Both the position numbers and the translations under genes were made by a program. A model generated the notes under the pieces. That model did not search any database and had not been told where the DNA came from. It worked only from the letters and a program-made list of their open reading frames with translations. Of a stretch of DNA of 64,000 nt, positions 25,201-34,300 are shown in pieces. Source of the DNA: Bactericera cockerelli (taxonomy: Eukaryota > Arthropoda > Insecta > Hemiptera > Triozidae); contig CM044956.1 in the NCBI GenBank assembly GCA_024516035.1, positions 27,377,101-27,441,100 on the forward strand, written 5' to 3'. The stretch's first letter is position 1. Every line of letters begins with the position of its first letter.

Positions 25201-28200
25201 ATTTTCCGTTGTGTTCTGGAACCTGATTTAAAAAATCTCTTCCGACTATATCACAGTGTATTCCCGGCCACGAGCTGGCAGATAACAAACACATCTCAAG
25301 GTGGGTCGAGCTGCAGCTCTGACCTAAAATAATACAGTTTTCTCCCCGAAGGGACCCGAAAACTGATATTTTGGGTCAAGCAAAGCTCGACCCACCAACT
25401 TAAATGCTTGCCAGCTCCGCATTTTAATTCACTGAAGCAAGGACCCCCAGCTCGGGCCTAACCTAACCGAACTACCTGTCTTATCATGGGAAATTTCAAA
25501 AGGTTCTCATGGGAAGTTCGAATTTGGAAGTTCTCACAAGGTAAAATGGCTCTATAATGATGACGTACGAGGAAAATTAAGTCCGAAACGGTAGGGGAAG
25601 GGGGGGTACTTCTCAAGGTGGGTCGAGCTTTGCTTGACCCAAAATATCAGTTTTCGGGTCCCTTCGGGGAGAAAACTGTATTATTACATATATTATTTGG
25701 TTCAAGAAAAAAAAAAAATCTACTTTTATATGCTAATCCTGTCATGAGAATTTTGATGTCTTATACTGAAAGGGTTTTCATTAGTTATTGCATGTCCTAT
25801 ATTGAAATGGTGCGCCAAAAGAGATTTTTCTTAGAATATCTTTTTTAGGGGGGGGGGGGGGGGTAGAATATCTAGAAAATAACTTTTCTAGTATTTTTCT
25901 TTTCGAATTTTCAGGTTTCTGGCCTGATGACGAGCATAAGTTTGGCCTGCTCTCACTCCACTCTCGTCCTCTCAGTGAAAACTCAGATGATATAGAAGAA
26001 ACAATTCACTCATCTGCCATATTGTCAAGCTTTGCATGGCTCCTTGGTCAAGCCTCCTACCAAGGTTTTACGACATTCAATGACCTGACCTACCCACTAG
26101 TCACACAAACGATAGTCTCTGATGGAAGGTTGCTGTCACTCTACTCCTACCAGATGAATACTTGTGTCACATTCAATGACTCTGGGAAAAGAAACGAGTG
26201 TTACACAAGTGGAACACTGGAGTTGTACTCGGGAGTGGAAGGAGATCAAATCAAAGGTTGTTATATTACTTCTGTTCAATTATAATATTGTTTTTTCATA
26301 CCTTAGATAATTTGGTATGTTCCAAACTTTATGTATAATGAGTGTTTTTTTACTCTCTATTATGTACTTGTAAGGTATTGTTTTCGGTCGGTTTTTTCGA
26401 AATTGAGTTGATAACATTTCTGGACGAATTGGACTCTCCTGATTCCAAATAAGTGATTTTTTTTATCAAATGGTCTGTTCGTATGTATGTGTGTGTAAAC
26501 AAAATAGGTATCTCAAGAACGGTAAGTCGTACAGTAGCTGCAGGGCGTTAAAATTACGAACCCGTTTAAAAAGATTCTTTGATACATATTTTTTTTTTTT
26601 TTTTTTTTCAAACCATTTTTTTTTTTCTTCTCATTTCATGGAACACGTACCTCGCTCTTAGTAAATATGAAGTAGGTAAAAGTTGATTTTTAACATTAAA
26701 AGCCCAAGACAGTTTACTGATAAACATGAGAAACCATACCAATTTTTAGGTTATTTGGGCATGTAATTCTCAAGTTTTACAAACTACAGGCTAATGCACC
26801 TATTTATTTTTACAGGTTGGAATGAGGCTGCTCTGACTCAGCTCATATCCATGTATCTGAACACTCCCCAGGAAAGAGAAGGAGTCAACATGACTCCGTA
26901 CCTAAACCCAGAGGAAAGCCTTGTGCAACATATCAAACTGGAGAAAAAAAGAGAGTGGCTTCACAATACTTACAGGTAAGACATGCTAGATAGCGAGGAT
27001 GGATTTTCAAGGAAACTTTTCAAATTCAAACTAATGCGGTTTTTTATATCACTCCTATCATTTTATATTTTCTATCTTTCTTTTCTTAAAATTGTTCGAG
27101 ATTTCGATGTTATGCCTGTATAGCTTATCTTAATTTTTTTTTTTTTTTAAGTGGGGTTTAACGTCGCTTTCAACTGCCATGGTCATATCACGACGGGGGT
27201 TTTACCCTCCATTCGCAGGAAACTCACAAACCTGCTACTCACATTGACCTCACCCAGCCTGAGTGGGGCCGGGAAAAGCCAGCGTCACGAGAATTAGAAT
27301 TTGAATGGTCACCCATCCAAGTCTTAACCTCGCTGGATGTCGCTTAACTTCGGTGTTCTGAAGGGAACCGGTGTATTCAACATGCCATCGACGATGGCTT
27401 ATATCTTAAATTTAATCCTGTTTGTATAAATCGGCCCTAAAACTGCCAATATGATGTTTTTTTTTTTTAATTTGTGTTAGTGATTTTCCAACAATGGTCT
27501 AGTATGTATTCAATGGGCAGATGATTTCCTGTGTTATGCTAACTCTAAACTCAGGGATACCAAAAAAAAAGAATTTGGTTTTTTTTTTTTCAAGATAGTT
27601 TTTTTTTGACTTTTTTGACTAGTAGTCACTGTGGCAGAGCGAGTTAGCGCGCTAGGCATTGCACACATGGTGACCTGGGTTCGATTCCCAGCGGGGGAGG
27701 ATTTTTTCTGCTCTGTACTTGGATGTTCGGGGTCCACTCATACCTCGTGAGGAAAAATGAGTAGCTGCTTTGATGTGAAGCAGCGACTAGTGGCAGAATC
27801 ATAGGCAAAAAAAAAAAGAAAAAAAAAAAAAAGAAGATATTGTAAATTAAAGTGGTAAAGTCCTATGATTCTGCGCTACCCACTAAAATTGTGACATAAT
27901 AACACAAAGAAAAAGCATTATTATTATTATTATTATTAGTTTTTTTGACTTATTTCAATCTACTCATCTAGGTTTCTTACAGAAATGTTTACTCTATTCA
28001 AAGGTAAATAAATATATTTGCATATTTATGCTGTTTTTTCTGTTCTTTTTCGTAGACACTTGACATCCCACCGCAGAAGACACTTGCAAGTGCCTGAAAT
28101 ATTTGACTGGGAATATATCTACAAGGTGGCATTTGAAACTCGTCCAATGGATGCTCGAAAGCGATTCTTTGAAAGAGGGGAAGATCCTTTGGAGGAGAGG

Positions 28201-28299
28201 CGACTGGTACAAATGGGAGCAAAGTACATACCCAAAGCCCTCAGACCGGAAAACGAGCTCAAGAGGAAATATGAAGAACGGTTCTTCCCAGATGTGTGA
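13210..28299 (+). CDS. MRPS30: Mitochondrial ribosomal protein S30 (mL65)
   Basis: Structural protein of the mitochondrial ribosome (MRPS30/PDCD9, now mL65, found on the large subunit; family knowledge). Six exons: 13210-13643, 14360-14504, 17759-18053, 25915-26256, 26816-26975, 28056-28299; 1620 bases, 539 residues. All junctions are GT/AG and keep phase (for example CAGAG/GTGAGT with CCAG/A; CCTG/GTATGT with TCAG/GTTTC). Recognisable segments are VPRYYGWESIVLNEGKVPY, RIEAFWNVGGFG, FWPDDEHKFGLLS and, near the end, PEIFDWEYIYKVAFETRP. The N-terminus MSLFNYKRRLSLRKFQFLRN is basic and hydroxyl-bearing, as for a matrix targeting peptide. Intron 2 (3.25 kb) carries two long inverted-repeat elements and a SINE. 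Intron 3 (7.86 kb) carries the DIRS-like element. The last intron has a 5S-SINE and a tRNA-SINE. Confidence 0.93.
14600..15537. mobile_element. Long inverted-repeat element in mRpS30 intron 2
   Basis: Arms 14600-14836 and 15303-15537 are inverted copies: aacctatcttgaaaaaaatc outward left against its complement outward right, and ggttgatatctacctagcaa against ttgataggtagatatcaacc-type text. The loop is about 460 bases with no coding content. A SINE-A insertion begins three bases after the right arm. Likely a non-autonomous foldback or MITE; if transcribed with the intron it would form a long hairpin. Confidence 0.75.
15541..15852 (+). repeat. SINE-A, tRNA-Gly-like head, full length
   Basis: Head GCGCACGAATAGCTCAGTGG with A box and B box (GGGTTCGAACACC). 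The middle (CTCGCTTGCCATGCGG) resembles the anticodon arm of tRNA-Gly(GCC). The body contains CACCTAAATGGGAAGT and GGGGAGGCATACTACGG and ends in an 18-base A tail. Other copies: 31073-31361, 54669-54992, 55345-55545 and a head fragment at 30667-30712, all minus. Confidence 0.92.
16501..17552. mobile_element. Long inverted-repeat element, ~380 bp arms
   Basis: Left arm 16501-16880 and right arm 17169-17552 are inverted copies. Examples: cgaaaccttctcccgcatga (left) against tcatgcgggagaaggtttcg (right); aaaagtcgccagta against tactggcgactttt. The spacer is about 290 bases. No ORF or clear target duplication. It ends about 200 bases before exon 3 of mRpS30. Confidence 0.82.
18528..18780 (+). repeat. 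Solitary mariner-MITE-like end
   Basis: tacagggtgtcccaccaaag at 18530 is the start signature of the family whose complete copy is at 28541-28891 (TA then cagggtgtcc). No matching right end was found before 18800. It is followed by AT-rich intron sequence without a gene. Confidence 0.4.
19185..19450 (+). repeat. SINE-C (tRNA-headed, shared body)
   Basis: Head CTCCGTGGCGTAACGGTTG with B box GAGTTCGATTCCC. The body contains TTTCCGGCCCTACCCACAGG, GAGGTTAATTCGGG and CAGCGAATAGAGG and ends near CCTCAAGTCAGGACGTTAA. It lies just left of the DIRS-like element. Confidence 0.88.
19579..19777 (+). repeat. Left inverted terminal repeat of DIRS-like element
   Basis: Runs from agctcgacccaccttgagaa to ggtccttgcttcagtg. 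Complement of 25430-25629; the only difference noted is gctggggtcc here against gctgggggtcc in the complement of the right copy. Confidence 0.93.
19939..21640. repeat. Tandem array, 13 copies of a 135-137 bp unit
   Basis: Unit starts (ttaattcattgcgcctgacg) at 19939, 20076, 20213, 20350, 20487, 20623, 20760, 20895, 21030, 21165, 21300, 21435 and 21570; the last is truncated near 21637. The first units are 137 bases with ctctcacggcctctgagtgg. The later ones are 135 bases with cttgtggtctctgagtgg, showing two homogenised subfamilies. Units are nearly identical. No spacer structure and no reading frame persists through it. It lies in the 5' part of the DIRS-like element. Confidence 0.96.
21925..22920. 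repeat. Tandem array of 111 bp units
   Basis: The word cctgtctcctggtacctat starts at 21963 and then at 22074, 22185, 22296 and 22407 (exactly 111 bases apart); diverged units follow at 22518, 22627, about 22742 and 22855. Because 111 is divisible by 3, the array keeps frames open on both strands: 21934-22620 plus and 22689-21847 minus, with a 37-residue repeat on each. Each unit contains the palindromic pair tggtacctatgcttttggtacca. Translation is not supported by any family match. Confidence 0.93.
23104..23308 (-). repeat. SINE-E (tRNA-derived)
   Basis: Minus strand: a tRNA-like head ending in GGTTCGAATCCCGCCC followed by AATTTGAGTTTGTGAG and ttaatgctcaaagca-type tail text on plus. Co-linear with 29230-29415. 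It lies inside the DIRS-like element, so it inserted after or travelled with it. Confidence 0.8.
23459..24887 (+). pseudogene. Broken gag-like coding region of DIRS-like element
   Basis: Open stretches in shifting frames: 23459-23704 begins MDATVLNKLRFALPTLDIAR and includes REAADIILVGNVLPVSR; a second piece around 23780-23870 reads AMNFLFTRLQPTHVQ; later pieces (24169-24402, 24696-24887) are open but unconnected. Codon-like character and location after the left end fit a gag remnant, but I cannot tie it to a named domain. Stops and frame changes break it at least three times. Confidence 0.4.
25294..25396. repeat. Internal complementary region of DIRS-like element
   Basis: The left half is the complement of 19561-19599 (ggtcgagctgcagctctgac). 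The right half is the complement of 25616-25685 (ccgaagggacccgaaaactg). They meet at aaaataatacag, where one copy of the terminal ATT replaces two. This is the circle-junction template in the DIRS replication model (family knowledge). Confidence 0.88.
25430..25629 (-). repeat. Right inverted terminal repeat of DIRS-like element
   Basis: Starts cactgaagcaaggaccccca and ends aaggtgggtcgagct. Inverted copy of 19579-19777. It is followed by a 56-base right-end extension to 25685 that is absent from the left end, as expected for unequal DIRS termini. Confidence 0.93.
27137..27400 (-). repeat. SINE-D, 5S rRNA-derived head, best copy
   Basis: Minus strand head: TTGAATACACCGGTTCCC, ACACCGAAGTTAAGCGAC, GCGAGGTTAAGACTTGGA, TGGGTGACC. 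This follows 5S rRNA (TGAATACATCGGTTCTC...ATCACCGAAATTAAGC...GCGGTTAGTACTTGGATGGG) including the internal promoter region. The body that follows (CCACTCAGGCTGGGTGAGG, then TTCCTGCGAATGGAGGGTA) is the same as the SINE-C body. A tail follows (T run at 27137-27148 on plus). It lies in the last mRpS30 intron. Confidence 0.9.
27626..27830 (+). repeat. SINE-F (tRNA-derived)
   Basis: Head with A box TGGCAGAGCGAGTTAGCGCG and B box GGGTTCGATTCCC, then a body (GGTCCACTCATACCTCGTG, TGAAGCAGCGACTAGTGG) and an A-rich tail from about 27809. Single copy in this window. Confidence 0.8.
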
Positions 28300-28462
28300 A
28301 AAAAAATTAAAGCAATGATTGTTTTGTAAAGCATGGGTATATAATATCACATAATATTTTGTTGATACTAGTAGAAGAAGCTCCATCTTCCTTGGAAGTG
28401 TTCGATTTTTTTGTGTCATGGATAAACTATTCTGAAATAATACTAGACCTTGTCTGAGAAAC

Positions 28463-28468
28463 AATAAA
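28463..28468 (+). terminator. Polyadenylation signal for mRpS30
   Basis: AATAAA 164 bases after the stop codon, the first canonical signal downstream on this strand. Confidence 0.55.
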
Positions 28469-28540
28469 AAATAATTGTTTTCATTATTTAACCGCGTAAT
28501 AGAATTTAAATTAATCTTGATGTAGGTATTCGGCTGTATA

Positions 28541-28891
28541 CAGGGTGTCCAAGTTTTATTTTTCGAAAATTTCAGAAACAACTCCAGGAGCCATTCTAAG
28601 ACTAAAAAATTCTTAGACAATTTTTTGAACAAAGAAAAAAAAATCATCTAAAAAATAAACTTGACCTTGTTGAAAAGAAGTGGAAATGGTTCTCATGTCT
28701 TTGTATATTATGATTATTGAGTAAATTTCCCAAGGAAATAAAATACCTAACATTTTGTACCTATTTGCATTCAAAATTGAGTTATTATTTTCTTTGTTTG
28801 GCATTTTTCGAAAAATGATTAATTTTATTTTAGTATGTCCCCTAGAATTGATTCTGAAATGTTCTATATAAAAAAAACTTTGGACACCTTG
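28541..28891. mobile_element. Tc1/mariner-type MITE
   Basis: A 351-base element bounded by TA on both sides, with ends CAGGGTGTCCAAG and the complement CAAGGTGTCCAAAG. Inverted similarity continues inward (atttcagaa words on both sides; ttttcgaaaa). No ORF. TA duplications and CAGGGTGTCC-type ends fit mariner MITEs. Confidence 0.72.
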
Positions 28892-28993
28892 TAATTATTT
28901 TTGTGAGTTTATACTTCTTTTACGGCTTTGTCCTAATAAAATAATATATTACTTACATACATTACATATATACATTAAAATAATATATTACAG

Positions 28994-30566
28994 GTGTTCA
29001 GAAAAAAACTAGACACTTTTTTTTAATAACTTAAAAACTGTGAAAGAAACCTTTTATAAGCATGTTTTCAACAATATTTTAGATGTTTACACCAAATTTG
29101 ATAAAAATAATATTAACAGTCTACAAAAAAACCATTTAAAAATGGTTATTATTTTTAAACATTTCTTCCTGAAGAAGAAAAAATTGTTCTTGCATTTTCA
29201 TGTTAGAGTAGACTTTTCTATAATAAAAACACTCTTTAGTGGAAGGTAACCACTAGGCAAGGTTAATGCTCAAAGCATTTTCTACCACCTAACCCTCAGA
29301 GTCTTATTATTATGTGGTCACAAACTCAAATTAATGAGGAAAATTTCGTGCACTGGTTGGATTCGAACCAACGGATTACCAGACTAGCGCGTTAACCACT
29401 TGACTACCAGTGCACATGTTCTACCCAGTCGAGAGGTGTTACGCTCAGGACTTTTTGTTATTTTTGTGGGCTCTTAATTTAGAATAACTAGACATTAATT
29501 TTTTTATGAGTATTGTTTTAACTTTTGTCATAGATGCTTAGGTAAGTAATAGGTGACATGCTTATAAAGGTACTAGGTAACCTAATATACTAGGTAACAT
29601 TGGTAACATTCAGTGAATCTGGCTAACTTAATCGTGTTTCAACCTAATTTTAAAAGTGTGAAAAAAAAATGTCACTTTTTAATTTTACCCTCCGGTCCGG
29701 GACTCCAGCAAGAACATTATGGATTCATTTTGATTCATTATGGCGTTTTACCGATTAGTTTTAGGGCATTGATTCCCATGATTTTTTCGATATCTCCAAG
29801 CTAACGTCAATGTACGCCCGCCGCCAATCGGAATTGCGCCACTGACGGCTTCACATATTTTTTTTTATTATAAAATTCTTTTGAATTTGAGGGTTTTGGG
29901 TGTTGTTTAATTGTGGGGGTCAGCTGTCATAACTTTTTGATATCTTCAATCGTTTAGTCAAAAACCGCAAAATCGACCAAAAATATTTATAATGGGGGTT
30001 TTTTTTCAGTCGCTTTTGTGGTTTTTAGCTAAACGGTTGAAGATACCAAAAAGTTTATGAGAGTTGACTCCATCTTAATCATACCCAAAACCTCCAAATC
30101 CAAGAGAATTTTGTAAAAAAAAAAAATGTTGAAGCCACCCGTGGCGGAATTACGTTTGGCGACGGGCGGACTTTGACGATATTTATGGGAATCGACCCCG
30201 CCTAAACTAATAGATAAAACGCCATAATCAATCAAAATATATTCAAAAAGTCCTTGCTAGAGTCTTGTAGGGTAAAATTAATAAGTGACAATTTTTTGAA
30301 AATTTTTACCGTATATCTTGGACCGTATATCTCGAAAACTGTTGGGAATTTGTCAAAGTAGTGTTGCAAAAAAATACATCAACATTTTATTTTCTGTACG
30401 TTTTCTCCATACAAAGTTTTTAAAATAATGTATCGTTCTTGAGATATGAGCGAAAATACAAAAATTGCACCTCATTTTACCTTCTTAAACCCCCTTTCAC
30501 TTTATCTTAAAAAGTTTTCTAGTAGTTTAAAAAACAGAAGTGTCCGGGTTTTTTCTGACACCCCGG
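28994..30566. mobile_element. Inverted-repeat element with CAGGTGTTCAGAAAA ends
   Basis: Outer ends CAGGTGTTCAGAAAAAAACT and, as complement, CGGGGTGTCAGAAAAAACCC. Inner arms 29650-29990 and 30000-30300 form a near-continuous palindrome (tggcgttttaccgattagtt against aactaatagataaaacgcca; cgcccgccgccaatcg against cgtttggcgacgggcg). A SINE-E lies in the left arm. A partial copy occurs at 63060-63420. Confidence 0.72.
29230..29415 (-). repeat. SINE-E (tRNA-derived)
   Basis: Minus head with GTAGTCAAGTGGTTAACGCG (A box region) and B box GGTTCGAATCC. On plus it starts tagtggaaggtaaccactag. Same family as 23104-23308. It is inserted in the left part of the 28994-30566 element. Confidence 0.82.
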
Positions 30567-30666
30567 TATGTACATCAGAAATGCAACTGATTTTAAGCAT
30601 AAGGATAGATTTTTTTTATAAGTTGAGTTCACGTCCTTTTTTATTTCGTAGCGCTCTCTGAAACTT

Positions 30667-30712
30667 CCACATGGCAAGCGAGTATCTTACCTCTGAGCTA
30701 ATCGTGCGCTCA
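30667..30712 (-). repeat. SINE-A head fragment
   Basis: Plus text catggcaagcgagtatctta and gagctaatcgtgcgctc is the complement of the SINE-A tRNA head, without body or tail. Confidence 0.65.
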
Positions 30713-31072
30713 AATAATAAATGGATAAACCGTTATTTGAATTAATTTATGAAAATACAAAAACAAATTATTATAATACAGTCGAACCTGAACCTGACGA
30801 ATTTTAACTTTGCCAAAACCGTATAACCCAGGAAATTGGTAAAAACGGCGAAAAAGCTCGAAAATTTTGGCACTGGGTTTGGTTTTTCGCCATTTTGGTA
30901 TACAAATTTACATGTGGAAGGAAAAAATATTCCCGACTGTTTGAAAGTCAATTAAATTGCGCGTTCAAACATATCCTTAAAATAAAATTTGGTAGAGCCG
31001 TTCACCCGCAATCGACCGGACAATATAGGCGCTTTCCCCTAGGGTGGAGGCCAATTTGGTTAGTCTCTTTAA

Positions 31073-31361
31073 AAAGATGGGTGTTTCACAGCCTGTTTTA
31101 TTTCGTAGCCATGAAGTAGGAGCTACTGTAGACGCTTATGGTCTGTGTTGTATCCTGCCCATCCCGTATTATGCCTCCCCTCTGATGGACGAGAACTGAC
31201 ACAATACTTCCCAATTAGGTGCTGGGTCAACACAAGTGCACCGGAACCACAACTGTATCTCTTACAAACAACTGTAACCAAATTTTGAATACAAATTTTT
31301 GTCGGCGCAGGTGTTCGAACCCGGGACCTTCCGCATGTCAAGCGAGTGCTTAACCACTGGT
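31073..31361 (-). repeat. SINE-A abutting the NAA80 stop codon
   Basis: Same strand as NAA80. The head starts within the A box (CAGTGGTTAAGCACTCGC), so its first ~16 bases are missing. The body and a GAAATAAAAC (AATAAA at 31102-31097) follow. The first SINE base lies two bases after the NAA80 TAA, so the SINE forms the 3' UTR. Confidence 0.85.
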
Positions 31362-31363
31362 CT

Positions 31364-34300
31364 TTATTTCTCCCCTTGAAGATTTTTCATCATAAATGTT
31401 TTTGATGTTATTTTAATGCTGTTCTGTATCTCAATGGGAGGAGGTAGAGGAGGAGGGACTGGTCCCTTGGGAGGAGAGGATGAGATCCTTTTGCTCGTAA
31501 GATCTATTTGGTTGGCAGGAAGAGGAAAGCCTCCATACAGAGGAATAGGTTCGCATGTTTCATAACCCAGCTTCATGTAGAATTTCTCCTGGCCTTTGGT
31601 TGATAAATAGGCTGTCTTTGAATTATGCCTGAAACAAAATCAGTCACTTCTTTAAGTCTTTAATTGGGTTTTCTCTCCTTCAAAAGATGATAGTTAGAAG
31701 TCTGGTGTACTAGACATGTTGTTGACTAGAAATTCTATGTGGTAATTTTATTTTAAATACAACATGATTATGAAATTTCATTCACTTATTGTTCCCAAAG
31801 ATATACAGGTACTTGGTTTTTTCCAATTTAGATTTTGATCCAATTGAATCCTCTTTTGATTGTTCTGATGTCGTTTTGATGACCTTCAGTAATCTAAATT
31901 GATTTTTTTCTTTTTAATTTGACTATTGAATTAGCTCATATATCTTTTGATCAGTGGCCCTGACATTTACATTTTTTGACCCAGTGATATTCTGTGATTA
32001 TCAATGATAAATTATGACACAAGCTCTCTTGGTAAATTTATCTTATTACTAGCGGATTAAAACCGCCGATCCGCAATTCCATCACACACACACACACAAG
32101 TGAATCATTTTATAATAAAAGATATGAGTCCAGGGCCACACTGTAGTTTGTACAAAGTTCACGCTTTCATCTCAAGGAGATATCCAAGTTTTTGGTAATT
32201 GAGAGATTTGCCAACACTTTGAGTCATTAGTACATACAAATTAAAATAGCATGTAGGGCTCAAGTGATTCTTTATTGTGTGAAATTCCAACTATAAATTC
32301 ACAGTCAGCAATGCCATGATCAATGTGACGCAGGCATAGCCACAACCCAGCTGGTAAATTATAAAATAATAAGTACTGAACATGCAATGCTTGCAATTAT
32401 TTGATGAAAAACTCAATAATTCAACAGTTTTTTCCCCGTAAGAACCTGAAAACTCTTTTTTTAGGTCAAGTGAACTTTACCAACGAATGTGATAGTATCC
32501 CCGCCCCCTCTCTCCACAGACCCTAAACTTTCCTCTGACAACACTGTCAGGGAAAAATAATAATGCTTACAGCGCATGGGCGAAGGAAAACAAACACAGC
32601 CAGGAGATGACATGTTTAATATATTATGAATTCAGTGTTAGGGAAGCCACATGTATTTATGCTGGCAAGACTTTATGTGGGTAGGTTAAGTTTGCTTGAC
32701 CTAAAATAACAGTTTTCGGGTCCCTACTGCGAGAAAACTTTAAAAACACAAGTGCAGAATGAACAAAGAGCAAACCACTGACACAAACCCTGATTCCCTG
32801 GTTTCACCAAGGCAAAAAAAAAGGACAAAATGAAAACTAAAATTATATTCAGTGTAAACTGAATCATGCTTGAAGATGGTAATAGAAAAAATAACCAACG
32901 TAAATCAGCAATACCCAAAAAAAAAAAAAAAAAAATTAGAATGAAAACGTGAAAGTAGCTTTTTTCACTTTCACGGCTAAATAAAATTAATGATTTTGAG
33001 AGAACGAAAACTATCAGGTCTGTAAATTGAGGAAAACCGAGATACACTGAATTCATATCAAACATGTTATCTCCTGGCTGTGTGTGTTTTCCCTTCGCGC
33101 ATTTGCTGTAAGGAATATTATTTTTCCCTGAAATTGTTGTCAGAGGATAGTTTAGGGTCTGTGGAGAAATGGGGGTGGGGGTTATCTCATTTGTAGACAA
33201 TATCATAAATAAGCTGACCAAAAATTATTGGTTACTTTAATTCCTGTACTGTCAGATCATATATGAACAACATGACCATAGTAGTCTCTATTTCTTTCTC
33301 AACCAAAAAAAAACTTTCGCCAAGTTGGATTGTTCACAAGATTTTTTAGAACTTTTCCTGGACTATTAAATCAAACAAAACATGCTATTTTGGCACAATC
33401 TCCAGGCACAACTCATGCTGAGAGAATTAACCTGTATTACCCTGTGTGTATTGGTTTTAGATTTAGACAAGAGGTAAGTTTAAATTACTTGATGACAAGA
33501 TATGTGTGCAGTTGTTTCATGAGTTCTAAACCCCAGCCTTTGCCACGATGCATTTGGTCAACAACAACTGAAACAGGAGAAGAAATAAAACACTTGTCAG
33601 AGCAGATTTAATTATATTTTAGAATTAATTTAGGTAAGGGTATTACTCCAAAGATATCTTGTCAAATTTAGGTTCTAGATTGCGTGGAAAGGGGAGGAAG
33701 AATTAACTTCAGAAACTTGTTAGGGGTACTCCAGGGACCTTCCAGCTAAAGGTCCCAATAAATCCCAGGTGATCTAACAGAGGGAGGCGCTTAAAACTGT
33801 CCCATTTTTGGTCATTTTTTTCCTTTTGCACAGATTCCTCAAAAAGAGTACACCCTACGGAAAAAATATTCTATTAAAAAGTAAAGACAACTAAATAAGC
33901 AACAAAAAAATCTGTATTGTTAACCCTTTCCAAGATACAGGGTTGGAAAAAAAGCACATTTTGGTACCTTGTCCATTTTCTGATGATTAACGTAAAACAT
34001 CTTGGTAGATGAATTGGTTCATCTACCAAGTAAACCATTAAAAATGCAGAGCTTTTCTTCTGGCTTTATTGCCATTTACTGCTTCTTATATTAAACTAAC
34101 ATTATACTTCTTTGAAACAAAAATGATGTTATTTGAAGATTGATTTAGAATATCATAATGTTGTGCTTGATGTTATTAGTACAGCTCAATTTAAGATCAG
34201 TTTTCTTAATATTTCACTCCCTAAAATGCCTCTTAATGACATATGGCTATGCCTCAGCCCTGCCTTTATTACTAAATCAAATTTTTTGGACACCAGCATA

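Larger units (their letters stand above)
19561..25685 (+). mobile_element. DIRS-like tyrosine-recombinase-type retroelement, non-autonomous
   Basis: The ends are ATTTTAGGTC (left, 19561) and GAAAACTGTATTATT (right, 25685). Inverted terminal repeats 19579-19777 and 25430-25629 are almost identical, with one single-base indel noted. An internal complementary region at 25294-25396 equals the complement of the left outer end joined to the complement of the right outer end, with a single shared ATT at the junction. This layout (ITRs, internal complementary region, no long target duplication) is diagnostic of DIRS elements, which integrate by a tyrosine recombinase (family knowledge). No reverse transcriptase, RNase H, methyltransferase or recombinase ORF was found inside. 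The interior holds two tandem arrays and a broken gag-like region, so it probably moves in trans. ITR identity implies a recent insertion. Confidence 0.82.

Noticed and set aside
27310..27400. 5S rRNA gene
   Set aside because: Only the 5' two thirds of 5S is present, with many changes, and it runs into a SINE body, so it is a SINE head.
27994..28647. 217-codon minus-strand frame over the last mRpS30 exon
   Set aside because: It is antisense to a well-supported exon and to AT-rich flanks; a shadow frame.
32724..33221. 165-codon minus-strand open frame in NAA80 intron 3
   Set aside because: It spans homopolymer runs and the inverted repeat of a DIRS-like remnant and has no coding signature.
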